This document shows, piece after piece, positions 9,923-19,849 of a DNA stretch of 64,000 nt. The translations under genes and the position numbers were made by a program. Each line of letters starts with the position of its first letter. Positions within the stretch are counted from its first letter, which is position 1. Source of the stretch: Sinohyriopsis cumingii (taxonomy: Eukaryota > Mollusca > Bivalvia > Unionida > Unionidae); the NCBI GenBank assembly GCA_028554795.2, contig CM068838.1, positions 93,234,974-93,298,973 of the forward strand, written 5' to 3'. The notes beneath the pieces were generated by a model, which worked only from the letters and a program-made list of their open reading frames with translations, did not search any database and was not told the DNA's origin.

Positions 9923-10360
9923 TTAGCTCGGGAAGGTCTTTTTCTCTTCGGTCGTAATAAAGAAGTCTGATAGATTTGTTTCAGACTTCTTAACTCCGCT
10001 AAAATGTCTAACAGTACCGTCACTTTTTGACTTTCGCCCTCTTGTTTCTTGGCTGCTTCTTGTTGTTGTTTTTTTTTTCTTTCTTACCTCTTCTTCTTGC
10101 TGTTGATGTAGGAGAAAAGCTTGTTCCCCTTCCTTTTGCTGTTGTATACATTTCTCCAATTCTTCTTTCTGTCTCTGTTTAAAATTCTCCACATGTGTTA
10201 AAGAATGAGAAGGTGGCAAAGGTACTGGTTCCGGAACAAATTCTTGCGAAAGAAAATCCACAAAATCCCAGTTTACCTCTTCTGGAAGTAACTCCGGGTT
10301 CCCTTGGGTAGTCTCCACGGTCGGTGCACCCCAATTCATGGTCTTCTGAGTTTCCGCCAT
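9923..10360 (-). CDS. Unrecognised 145-residue basic/coiled protein of the virus-like end region
   Basis: The ATG at 10360-10358 ('MAETQKTMNWGAP') is chosen over upstream non-ATG codons because a TATA-like 'ctatatag' lies 50 bases upstream on the same strand. The protein has an acidic, Trp-containing N-terminus ('EEVNWDFVDFLSQEF'), a Pro-rich link, a Gln/Glu/Lys coiled-coil stretch around residues 60-95, a basic patch 'RKKKKTTTRSS' then 'RGRKSKS' like a nuclear localisation signal, and an acidic C-terminus ending 'TFPS'. No family is recognised. It lies in a piece whose right edge matches the family-1 terminal region, so it is probably a virus-like gene. The frame appears whole. Its predicted 3' end carries a histone-type stem-loop. 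Confidence 0.6.
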   Translation of the reverse strand: MAETQKTMNWGAPTVETTQGNPELLPEEVNWDFVDFLSQEFVPEPVPLPPSHSLTHVENFKQRQKEELEKCIQQQKEGEQAFLLHQQQEEEVRKKKKTTTRSSQETRGRKSKSDGTVRHFSGVKKSETNLSDFFITTEEKKTFPS

Positions 10361-10399
10361 GTTTATGCTCCCTGTGTCGCTTGGATTGACTGCGCACAA

Positions 10400-10545
10400 A
10401 CGCTTGTGCCTCTATATAGGGAATGTAACGTCACGGACTGCTCTCTTCCGATTGGACAAAGGGTGACTGAATTTTGTAACACGTGTTTGGATTGGTCAAT
10501 GAACTCAATCCGTTTCAATCCTCCCTCTCCCTATAAATAACCGCC
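10400..10545. promoter_or_regulatory. Divergent promoter with two TATA boxes and CCAAT boxes
   Basis: A palindromic 'ctatatag' at about 10412-10419 faces the minus-strand ORF and 'ctataaata' at 10531-10539 faces right. Between them lie 'gattgg' motifs (inverted CCAAT) at about 10451 and 10489 and a CRE-like 'aacgtcac' at about 10427. Spacing from each TATA to the first downstream ATG fits short leaders. Paired TATA and CCAAT elements in a compact intergenic gap resemble divergent histone-gene and DNA-virus promoters. No expression evidence is available. Confidence 0.6.
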
Positions 10546-10562
10546 GTTCACTTCATTCCTTC

Positions 10563-10920
10563 ACCTGTTCTCGTCACCAAGATGTGAACCAACGTAGAAT
10601 CGTCTACTCGTGTCTCTACCATGATGTTTATAACTGACTTACCCATGTACGTCCGATCGTCGTGGGTCATTGTCAAGAGGACGGATATCTGTGTGTGGAA
10701 AAGAAGAATATACGTCGAAAGACAAGGTTGCTTAAAGAGGGTCTTGATTTACGGACCAGAAGTAAGACAGAGTTTAAGGACAAGAAGAAGACCAATGCGG
10801 TGCCCTCTGTTTTAACAGTATGGTATGTTAACATAAAACCAAATGCCCTTTTCAGTGCCACTCCCATGTCTCTAAAAGAGATTCCCTTTCATGCCTACTT
10901 TTTTATTTTTATTTTATAAA
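10563..10920 (+). other. Small basic ORF of the family-1 end region
   Basis: Downstream of the rightward TATA box, the ATG at 10621 opens 64 codons of Arg-rich sequence, while an overlapping frame (10662-10919) reads 'GYLCVEKKNIRRKTRLLKEG' and continues 'KTEFKDKKKTNAVPSVLT'. The second reading has the more natural composition. I cannot decide which frame was used. The 3' part resembles sequence at 5.23-5.30 kb, so both are the same gene end in two copies of one element. The region is treated as a fossil. Confidence 0.4.
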
Positions 10921-10929
10921 AATGTCTGT

Positions 10930-11185
10930 TGTTTATTGTTTGTGTTATATCCCTCTCCCCTGTTCCATTTCCATTGTCCCTAGACAGGCCCAAAATATAT
11001 TCCCATGTTCCATTTCCATTGTCCCTAGACAGACCCAAAATATATTCCCATGTTAAATTCCCATTGTCCCTATAATGCCTTGATGGTATTCCCCATGTTA
11101 AATTTACATAGTCCCCAGAGTGCCGGGACCCTGTTTTTAATGGCAAGTCCCATTGTCCCTAAATCGCCCCCATTCATTACTAGTA
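10930..11185 (+). repeat. Family-1 terminal repeat region, second copy ('cattgtcccta' units)
   Basis: Four to five irregular units of 'ccatgttccatttccattgtccctag' or 'catgttaaattcccattgtccctat', each about 45-60 bases with linker, end at 'aaatcgcccccattcattactag'. The unit and its order match 5.40-5.65 kb. The unrelated 1.1-kb direct repeat of the family-2 copy A begins immediately after it. Confidence 0.75.
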
Positions 11186-11189
11186 CCAT

Positions 11190-12258
11190 TCGCTTCACGG
11201 GTCAAACAAACTCACAGAAGACGCGAACAAGTGTTGGTGGCGCTCAACAGTTTCGTATTTTGCATAGGGGAATTTTAAAGAAAAAGAATTACCCGGCTTT
11301 CCTCACTGGTTACACTGGTTATTTAAATAAGACCTTGTATATATTAGGCATAATTCAAAGAACCTTTAATACCCTTTATTTTGATGTATGATTGATGTGT
11401 GTAATATGGGTTATAGAGTATACAGCTTGGCCTTGCTCCAGATGTGCACCTTTAAAAAAAGTGCTAGCTCTACTTGGTCATTTTCACTTCCTGAATTTCA
11501 GAGGTAAATTGTATAAAAAACTTTTTTTTAAAATTTTTATATATTTGGTAATTCATTCATTGCACTTTTAGAAGCTGGTATTGTCTAGTCTGACAAAATT
11601 CATTTTCTATATTTTAATCGCTGCTATGGACAGTGTACTTTAGACTAATTCAGGCTGATTTTTTAGCACAAGGGATCAGTCATTTTAATTAGCAGTGTGC
11701 TTAAATCATGTTCAATTTAAAAAATGTACAATATCCAAAGAAATATCATCCACATTACATTAATATAGCACAGAGGTATGCCACAATTCTCTCCATTTTA
11801 CATGTTTTAAATGCAAACAACTTCACCGTACATATGTCACTCTCTCAAAAGTACATAATAACTGGTGAGCGTCCCAGTTGAACGCTGAAGATATAACATA
11901 ACTTCAAAGCGAGAGCCGTGTTACACACGTAAATATGTGTCGTCATCGGCTCGCATTTCAACATACAGAACCGCCAACTCATGGCACACATTTATTAGCC
12001 AGCACAAATGCAATGTAGAAAGCCAGGGTACTGCTTCCAAGGCGATCTTTGATAATTCACTCCCTCAATGTGCCATTGTCGTCACCCATCAGGACAGCAG
12101 TACGAACGTATTTGCCTGCGAACTGTTTGAATCGGCACATACCTACGACTTTATCCTAAATTAAGACAAACAACAGGCAGTTGACCTGGGCAAAAGAAGA
12201 CATGGATGAATTTATGATCAACTTTGAATAACATGAATGATCTACTTTGTATTAATGT
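11190..12258 (+). repeat. Left 1.1-kb direct repeat
   Basis: It starts near 'attcgcttcacgggtcaaacaaact' and ends at 'gatctactttgt'. The same order of sequence is at 15.02-16.16 kb. The last 330 bases contain a conserved open stretch (11937-12164) reading 'TANSWHTFISQHKCNVESQG' and 'AIVVTHQDSSTNVFACELF', which may come from an element gene I do not recognise. Mild frame conservation between the two repeats in that part supports past coding. Confidence 0.85.
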
Positions 12259-12261
12259 CGT

Positions 12262-13310
12262 TGACGGTCAGTGAAGCAATAATATCATATCGGAAGCAGA
12301 TCTCAGTTTGGTTACCAACACCGGAGCGTATCAGTGTAGATGAGGACATCGAAGAATATGCGCGGGTATGTCCAAACGTTCCTATTGATGTCATCGTCGA
12401 TGACGCTCCTAATATTCTGAGGATTAAACTCAGCAACAGTGAAAAAACCGCAAAATATCTCATATATGTGCGGCGGCACATGGGCTCCATATCGAATGGG
12501 AGAGAAATATATTCCAAAGATTATCATTTGGGATGAAGTGTGTACAGTGTAGTTGGAAATATTAAAAACATTTCTCGATTGGTTGTTATTGAAATATACA
12601 TCTGTGATAATGTGCCGCGATCACTGTCAACCACCGCCGTTTGTTGGGCCATCTCCACACGATTGGTTGAAGAATTTTGTTGATTATAACTCGCAGATAA
12701 CTGATGATCACATATCTCTCGATGCAGAATTAAAGGAATTAAAACAATTAATCAGACTACAACCGAACAAAAGTCAATGTGAAATAGCGCGTAAAATAAT
12801 TTCATAAGCTTCTATGAACGAATTTCTACAAACGTGGAGACCAAACGATTTAATAGTGGCAAGTAGAAAGTTAGTCAGAGACACACTCCAACAGCGGTTG
12901 TTTCAGTTACATAAAGAAAAATTTCCAACATTGCCAGTGCCGCTGTGTTATCGACCAGCTGATACGCGACGGCAGAATATTGACGTTGATATACCAGGAC
13001 AGACTGAATCAAGGAAACATAATCTTGTGTTGAATACTATTGTCGCAATTGATGTCAATGTTGTTGAAGATGCGCTGCACGCTGATAATTCCCCGTGGAC
13101 GCTAGGATATGCGATTACAATTCACTCATCACAAGGACCATCACTGACACAGTTGTTTGGATCGTTGATGATCGTATCGAATGGTCGAACTTGGTTTATC
13201 TTGCAGTGTCTCGAGTTAGAAAAATATCTCAATTGCGGAGAATCGTCATCGACTCGTCAGAAACCATTAATGCTAATATTGACAAGGATAAAATAAGAAC
13301 AAAATTGGCT
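12262..13310 (+). pseudogene. SF1 helicase of family-2 element, copy A (fossil)
   Basis: Recognisable pieces are 'VSEAIISYRKQISVW' at the N-terminal side, 'KYTSVIMCRDHCQPPPFVG' (motif III region, as in GDxxQLPPV), 'NDLIVASRKLVRDTLQQRLF' and 'LGYAITIHSSQGPSLTQLF' (the UvrD-like C-terminal motif with SSQG). The pattern fits Pif1/RecD-type superfamily 1 DNA helicases. The same gene is on the minus strand in copies B and C, always facing the integrase. It is a fossil. Confidence 0.75.
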
Positions 13311-13334
13311 GGTTAAAAACAAAGTGACAAAAAA

Positions 13335-13550
13335 TACTCAACTTTGATCTCGACGTTGAATTTATCAACGCGCTAAAGCAGCAGCAGGATAATCACTGTG
13401 CAATTTGTAATTGTGTAATGTTATGGCAGTACATGAGTAATAATCCAAGACAATTTACCGTAAATAGAAAAGATAACAGTCGCGGTCATACACGAGAAAA
13501 TGTGATGTTGACCTGTCTTGAATGCAATCTACGTCGAGGCGCTAGTTAAG
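13335..13550 (+). pseudogene. HNH-type endonuclease module, copy A (fossil)
   Basis: A frame reads 'FDLDVEFINALKQQQDNHC', then 'CAICNCVM', then 'FTVNRKDNSRGHTREN' and 'VMLTCLECNLRRG'. Two Cys-x2-Cys pairs frame an 'R-x-DNS-x-GHT-x2-N' segment, the arrangement of a zinc-binding HNH (beta-beta-alpha metal) nuclease, in which the His of GHT is a catalytic candidate. It directly follows the helicase C-terminus on the same strand, so the two may have formed one gene or a pair; which of these cannot be settled here. Homologous pieces are at 27.37-27.56 kb and 44.59-44.79 kb. Confidence 0.7.
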
Positions 13551-14502
13551 TGATCGCGGTGGCAATTGTGTGTCTTCGGGAATTACTTGTAATTGTTCAC
13601 GTGTAAATCCACGTTGAGGAGCAGTTGAATCAAGTCTGTAGATTGCTGGTCTACCCGTTGATGTTGTTATGTTAGATATATTGTGTGTCGTGATGCTCCA
13701 AATAGTATCAGTCGCTCTTTTTTTTACCGCCTTCAAATTCCCCGGGCTCATATAAATATCTTACAGTGTCATTGCCCAGCACTGGCTGTGTTGAAAAATC
13801 ACGTCGTTGTAAGGTTATATATTTTTTGTGACTGTGCTAATGGGTTTCATGTTGGTTGTTATTTATCTCATTACTTAACGCGGTTATCACATTTGGTAAT
13901 CTTGCAAACCATACACGAGATCTCTTTTCTTGAATGAATTCATTCGGGTATTGATATCCAAAAAACCGCTCAGCAAGTGTTCGATTACATCGTTCAACAA
14001 ATGCCTGATGACGATGAATTGCAGTACGTCCTCGTCTGATGGTGACTTATGTTGTTTCATAAGCGATGATACTGCACCCTGAAATTCTTTGCCAGGATCA
14101 ACTTGTAGCATATGGGGCCATTGCAAGGGTCCACGTCGATACATTCGTTAAAACGCAGAAGCTACTTCAGTTGCTCTCTTTGTTGACAACGGTTATGCTT
14201 CTTTATATCTACTTGCAACGTCAACCACATGAGCGCGTACTTATATGTTAGTTGACGTCTTTGGAATTTAAAGGTATCATGTAACAGAAATAATATATCA
14301 GCTTGATGAACTTCATTAGGAACACTAATATCAAAATGTGCAAAATGAATTTGCTTAGGTGGTGGTAGTAAATTTGCCATATTGCCTGTTTGGATAACCA
14401 CTTTTTAGCAGCAACACATGTAACCTTTGCTGCTTCAGCGAGTTTACTAATCGCTGCGTTACCCTTCCAATACCCTCTTGGGGAATAATAAATCGATTCC
14501 AT
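13545..14502 (-). pseudogene. Retrovirus-like (rve) integrase of family-2 element, copy A (fossil)
   Basis: Reading leftward, it begins 'MESIYYSPRGYWKGNAAISK' and 'KKWLSKQAIWQIY'. The zone around the first catalytic Asp follows: 'PNEVHQADILFLLHD' and 'TYKYALM'. Then come 'RRGPLQWPHMLQVDPGKEFQ' (second Asp region), and near the C-terminus 'STGRPAIYRLDSTA' with 'RGFTREQLQVIPEDTQLPP'. This is the integrase type of adintoviruses/Polintons, which inserts the genome into host DNA. It is a fossil. Confidence 0.8.
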
Positions 14503-14509
14503 TATAATT

Positions 14510-15015
14510 AATTACCAGCACTTAGCGCTAATTTACCTTTCATAGCGGATCTTACTAACCAACTAGCCAGTGATTCCTTCAAGGATTTATTCGTGATGGA
14601 ATTTAGCGCGTGAATTAATTTTACATGTGCGATATGCATATGCTGCAGATCCGTTATATATATATCATGAATGTAATAGATTCTTCTGCAAGAGGAAAAC
14701 AAGAATCAGTCAAGCGTCATGCAGCGCTACCAAATTCTGTCCGTATGATCATAATTGGACCAACTGGAAGCGGCAAAACACAACTGCTACTTAATTTGAT
14801 AATGAGATGGCTTAGGTGAGATCATTTGTATTTGGTAGCTCCGTCTGTAGATGACTAGCGGTGCTATGATGTACTAAAGGACTTGAATGAAAATGCAAAA
14901 TCGTTAAATGAAAACGGCGATGATGTTGGTTTATTTATAAGATATCAAGAGACACGGAAGTGTCGTTGGTTGCTGTTGAAATCTTAAACAAACGCAGGTT
15001 TTCCTCTTGACCTCA
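14510..15015 (+). pseudogene. Packaging ATPase start of family-2 element, copy A (fossil)
   Basis: An open stretch at 14625-14819 contains 'HAALPNSVRMIIIGPTGSGK' followed by 'TQLLLNLIMRWLR': a hydrophobic strand and Walker A (GPTGSGKT) near the N-terminus, as in FtsK/A32-type packaging ATPases. Coding-like sequence continues to about 15.0 kb and stops at the right direct repeat. It is divergent from the integrase; on the minus strand between them is a small ORF remnant ('KESLASWLVRSAMKGKLALS', 14.51-14.63 kb) that is also found beside the integrase in copy C. It is a fossil. Confidence 0.65.
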
Positions 15016-15019
15016 TGAT

Positions 15020-15357
15020 GAGTATTATTCGCTCCACGGGTCAAACAAACTCACAGATGACGTGAACAAGTGTTGGTGGCTCTCTACTTTTTTAATTTGC
15101 ATAGGGAAATTTAAAAAAAAAATTCCCCGGCTTTTCTCACTGGTTATACTGGCTATTTAAAACAAACCTTTGTATATATTAGGTATATTTCAAAGAACCT
15201 TTAATTCCCTTCATTGTGATGTATGATTGACGGGTTGCAAATGGATTATGGAGTATACAGCTTGGCCTTACTCTAGATGTGCATCTTTCAAAAAAGTGAT
15301 AGCTCTACTTGGTCATTTTCACTTCCTGAACCTCAGAGGTAAATTTTATAAAGAAGA

Positions 15358-15437
<80 letters not shown>

Positions 15438-16160
15438 TTTTTTTTGCATTTTATATATTTGGTAATTAATTCATTGCACTTTCATAAAGTGGTATTGTCT
15501 AGTCTGGCAATATTCATTTTCCCTAATTTAATGGCTGCTATGGATAGTGAACTTTATACTAATTCAGGCTGATTTTGTAGCACAAGGGAGCAGTCATTTT
15601 AGTTAGCAGTGTGTTTAAATCATGTACAATTTCTAAATATACAATATCCAAAGAAATATCACATTGCATTGATATATCATAGAGGTATGCCAACAGTATC
15701 TCCTTTGTAGATGTTTTAAACGCAAATAACTTCACCTTACATAGGTCACTCTCTCAAAACTACATACTAACTGATGAGCGCCCCCGTTAAACGCTGAATG
15801 TATAAAATACCTTCCAAACGAGAACCGTGTTGCACACGTAAATATGTGTCGTCATCGGTTCGCATATCAACATACGGAACCGCCAAATCATGGCATACAT
15901 TTATTAGCCAGCACAAATCTCATGCAGAAAGCCAGGGTACTGCTTCCAAGGCGATCTTTGATAAATTCACTGCCTCAGTTTGCCATTGTAGTCACCCATC
16001 AGGACAGCGGCAATTACGTATGTGCCTGCGAACTGTTTGAATCGGCAAATACCTACGACTTTATGCTAAATTAAGACAAACAACAGGCAGTTGACCTGGG
16101 CAAAAGAAGACATGGATGAATTTATGATCAACTTTGAATGACATGAATGATCTACTTTGT
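15020..16160 (+). repeat. Right 1.1-kb direct repeat
   Basis: It begins 'attcgctccacgggtcaaacaaact' and ends 'gatctactttgt', in the same orientation as 11.19-12.26 kb. It contains a (ta)n tract at about 15359-15435 that the left copy lacks. Open stretches at 15798-16074 are the counterparts of the 11937-12164 stretch. Confidence 0.85.
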
Positions 16161-16670
16161 GCACTTGACAGAAATCTAGAAGAAAACTATCAAACATTTT
16201 TTGCTCAACGACTGCCTATTTGGTGTTGGTACCGACATTAGGAAACAATTCTCACTAATCATTCACGCCGGCATAATCGCGCGGGTTATAAGGCAAACGT
16301 ACGATGCTGTCGCTCGTCGCCGGATCTAGACAACCAGTTATCCCACCATCGGGTCCTAGCTCTACTTGCACATGCAGTGGATGTCGCTCCTCATGGCATT
16401 CCAATGCTGTTGACGTTACTGCACTCACACTCAGAAGATTGTGTCCTCGGTGAGGCACGATATTTGAAGCATCGTATTCATGGAACTTATGAAGGTTTCC
16501 AGAGTGTTCCTGTAGTGGACCGTACACTGATACTTCCATACATCAGATCAACTATTTTGGTCACTTGCAGAAGGTTGCGAAGTTATTGCCAATGTGTTCA
16601 TGATCCTCGGCACATTCCATCTGGCATTATAAACTTGCTTTAAAACTTGCAATGGAAGAACAATCATTCT
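16160..16670 (-). other. Unrecognised coding-like segment beside copy A
   Basis: A minus-strand open frame at 16255-16539 encodes 'FHEYDASNIVPHRGHNLLSV', then 'CHEERHPLHVQVELGPDGGI' and 'RLPYNPRDYAGVND', ending in a stop. It is less AT-rich than its surroundings and balanced in composition, which suggests real past coding. The opposite strand also has an open stretch (16377-16643). I do not recognise the family. It may be a further gene of the virus-like element, lying outside the right direct repeat. Confidence 0.35.
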
Positions 16671-16679
16671 AAAGGAAAA

Positions 16680-18540
16680 AAATCACACAGAGTGACAAAA
16701 ATACCTTAGATTACCCCACATGACCCGTTCTGACATAGGACCCTCTCTGTCATAATATATAAGAGAGAACGTACGGAACTTCCAAATACTTCGTTCCACC
16801 CATAACCCTCGATTTCCTTAGGCTATTTCCGTTTTGTTAAGGCACACGACCATACTATATGGCCTTTTTACTCCTGAGATATTTTTCTATTCATCAAGCC
16901 ATTATTGACTTTTCTGCGATGTACCAATCTGAAGTTTAAACATATAAACTAAGCAACTATTCATAACTTACGAAATTAAAACAAAGAACATTAAATACAA
17001 AATATAACTGCAATATTTATCGTACACATCGATAATGTAATTAATAATGCTGTTTCTAAATTTGTTTTACTAAAGTTTAGCCACAATGTTCTAGTTTGTG
17101 CCTTCACTATCCTCCAATGTCAGGGTGATCGTGATATCGCTATGTTGTACGTCTCAGGTTACCATTCACTTGTCACCTGCATACACGCATGCCGTCAATA
17201 CGCATGTGTTTTATCATGTTTCACTGCTCCGAGTTTCTTTGTTACGTTGAAGATTGCATAATAAATAGATAAATGTATACCTAAATGAACAAAACAAGGT
17301 CAGTCACGATATATTAGTAGACATGATACGTGTATCTTATCAAACGTGCCAGGTTTGATCCCAGCTACGTGATTAGGTGGCATTTCATACTGCGTAAGTA
17401 ATCTTATAATCTTCCTGTTATAGATGGATGTCTTGATGGTTTTTTGATAACGCCTAAAGATAATATATCAGTATAAAAATTGTCTCTTGATTTTTTTAAA
17501 ATAACATTTAATCGGCTGTTGCAAAATAAAAGCATTATCATGAGATTATACAAATGTTAATCCACCGTTCGTGCACATTACGCCGATGAAACAGTACAAC
17601 AAAATATGACAAATTTTTTAGAATGTTTACTAGTACAGTCTACATGCATTACACAAACAACCAATACAAAGATTTCCATTTAAAATCGTCTATTCTATTC
17701 ATGTTGATAACAGTTTAGCGACATTCAGTGGTGACATGCATGCATATGTAAATGTATCTTGATATTGAGAGACGTCGTTTCCAAATACTCGTGCTTAGAG
17801 AGAACAACAAAATTGGAAGATGACATACACGATGATTTCAAGGAAATAATCAAAGAAAAAGTCTTCATAAAGACATAGTTTGGTGAGGTAAAGTAGACCT
17901 ATGCAAGGAAATAAAAGTATTGGTTGAAAAACTAAACTATTGGGTACATTGCAAACTACTTACACAAAAAGCATTTATTGTATAATGAATATAAAATGCA
18001 CCCTAAATGTTAAAATAAGCAAGTAATCCGGTGTGATACTGTTGTTTTCATGCTGGTAGACTGCAGCGGGGACAATAGTTTATGCATGTTGAACAAGCAA
18101 GATTCTTCAGTAGAACAAACAGGATAATGCGTACAAAGTCGAAAAGATTTTGTAGACCTTGAAAAAATCACAAGTCTTCATCAAATGAAATAAATATGTT
18201 GATTCACTGAGCACTGTGCAGCCGGCATAAAATATTATGTCGTTCAAATAATTGGTAGAATAACAATTTTATTTGTTAGTAAGATATTGAAACATATCAG
18301 TGCCAGTAAATTTATATCACCACAGGGACAAGATGTACGGTTATCGCCAAAGTGATGATTTAATTTTGAGAACTACAATATTCCCATTAGTGATTAGTTT
18401 TCTACATACATCAAAATATACTGTCAGTGGCTGGACGTACACATATACTTGCTATGAGTCACCGATACAGTATTCAGTGTACCTGTTTTACTCACTGACA
18501 AAGGGAAAACATTTTAAAGAAACAACCTCGTGATTAAATA
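16680..18540. other. AT-rich stretch, no supported gene
   Basis: No splice-framed exon, RNA gene or repeat that I can name. The 77-codon plus-strand open stretch at 18300-18533 has no motif and no coding-like context. It is probably intergenic or intronic sequence of the P450 cluster. Confidence 0.5.
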
Positions 18541-18839
18541 TGGCAATACAATTTTTTAAGAAGCAGTGTTAACTTGCATCCCAATCTTCGCCAACTTCAG
18601 CGAGCTTTCAGTTACTTTGACAGCAAAGAAATGGATGGAACATCTAGATAAAAATTTGTGAATCACCTCAATCAGCATTGACCATTCGGGACAAGCCTCA
18701 TAACAATCTTAAATCATTGTCGGATATTGTGACATCATTGATTAACATATTTCCTCCAACCATTTTACAAATTTAACTGCAAGAGGCATGCATTATATAT
18801 GAAACAGAGGTAGATGCGTCACTTAGTTATCTCCATCTA

Positions 18840-19735
18840 AAACAGGCTTGCCTTTTAGTATGGAGTGCAAGTCTGGAACCTTTCAAATCTTTAGATTTCA
18901 GGCAAGCTGCGGAACACAAGAGCACATAGAGGTTGAAACCTGTGCAAAGCCTGATTTTCGACATACTGCTTACAATGGTTGCCATAACACGAGCAACTGC
19001 TTATCATGCATTAAAGTTCTTCAGATTATCTAGATTAGAAAATCTCCTCAATGATGAACTAATGATCTTGAATGATTCAACTTTGGAGGTCTCCCATCTC
19101 TTTAATTTGTTAAAATTGACAATAAAAGGATCAAGAAGAAAAGTCATCCGTTTGAACTCAAAGAAGTATAGAACTGGTTGTGCTCATCACAAAGTGCACA
19201 GAAAATATGCTTATTCTTGAAGATTGAAATATATTAATTTGAACCTATTTCTCTCACGATGATACTGTTAACATTTTCGGTCGATTCGGACAGCAATTTC
19301 CCAGACTTTCATTAATTTGTCGGTTCACTCTTAAATCATATTGCAGCCATTTCAACATCCAAATCCCTGTCAGCATCAATATGGAAAATAAATCTAAAGC
19401 TTTGCATTGAATCCAATTCAGTTTGTTCTCCAGTCGGCCTTAAAAATAAGAACTGCAAAGGTGTATAGAGCCCTTGCCTGCTTAACGAATGAGATATGTG
19501 TGTAAAATCTCATAATGTCAAAACATTTTTCACGACGTGAACATCAGAAGGAAACGATTTAAGATATTTCATACAAAGTTGTTTGTGGTGCAAAAGTAAA
19601 TCCCAGTCCAACGATTATGTGGCGGCCGAATCGACGTACAACAAAAATGACACGGAAGGAGGAAGTTACTAGCTCTATATATAGTGATACACAAAACCTA
19701 ACATGCTAAGCCCAATACACGGATATACTCAGATC
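18840..19735 (-). repeat. Duplicated 3' flank of a P450 gene, left copy
   Basis: By eye this aligns along its length with 20.45-21.40 kb, sharing for example 'ctttcaaat.tt.agatttcag', 'gatgaac.aatgatcttgaat.attcaac' and 'cccagactt.cattaattt'. Divergence is high with many indels, so the duplication is old. In both copies a P450 last exon follows on the right, so this is the 3' flanking sequence of a tandemly duplicated minus-strand gene. Confidence 0.75.
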
Positions 19736-19737
19736 AT

Positions 19738-19820
19738 GATCCAATACAAATAAAACGTTCTTGAACATGCGTCGTCAGGTCTCCGAAAGGTCCGAACATA
19801 GAATAATATAGGTACATGAG
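19738..19820 (-). pseudogene. Relic of a P450 last-exon end
   Basis: On the minus strand this aligns with the last 80 bases of the P450 exon at 21407-21603, for example 'cggagacctgacgacgcatg' against 'cggagacatgacaacgcatg'. The copy breaks off at about 19.82 kb, where unrelated sequence and then an inverted family-1 terminal repeat begin. The rest of this gene copy is absent. It is too short and decayed to code. Confidence 0.65.
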
Positions 19821-19849
19821 TAATAATGAATATTCCATCAGTAGCGAAA

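Larger units (their letters stand above)
11190..16160. mobile_element. Adintovirus/Polinton-like fossil, family 2, copy A, with 1.1-kb direct repeats
   Basis: A core with an SF1 helicase (+), an HNH-type module, a retrovirus-like integrase (-) and a packaging-ATPase start (+) lies between two direct repeats (11.19-12.26 and 15.02-16.16 kb). The repeats differ at roughly 5-10 per cent of positions in the parts I aligned by eye, plus indels including a long (ta)n tract in the right copy. The capsid genes present in copy B are missing. It is a fossil with many interruptions (tens). Direct rather than inverted repeats at the edges are not the family's normal ends and may reflect a duplicated neighbouring segment. 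Confidence 0.75.

Noticed and set aside
9729-9923. A histone H2B tail upstream of the stem-loop ('tacgcagtccacaagtaa' resembles KYTSSK-stop)
   Set aside because: Only six codons are loosely similar, and no upstream histone fold sequence is found in any frame.
9923-10399. Longer version of the 145-residue ORF starting upstream of 10360
   Set aside because: The extension begins with a TTG codon. In a eukaryotic setting, with a TATA box at about 10412-10419, the ATG at 10360 is the better start.
10930-11185. CRISPR-like array
   Set aside because: The units are irregular in length with related, not unique, linkers, the setting is a eukaryotic virus-like element, and no cas-type gene is present. 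It is a minisatellite.
11190-16160. LTR retrotransposon, because of the 1.1-kb direct repeats and an rve integrase
   Set aside because: There is no reverse transcriptase, RNase H, gag or primer-binding site. The integrase is the adintovirus/Polinton type, and a helicase and packaging ATPase are present.
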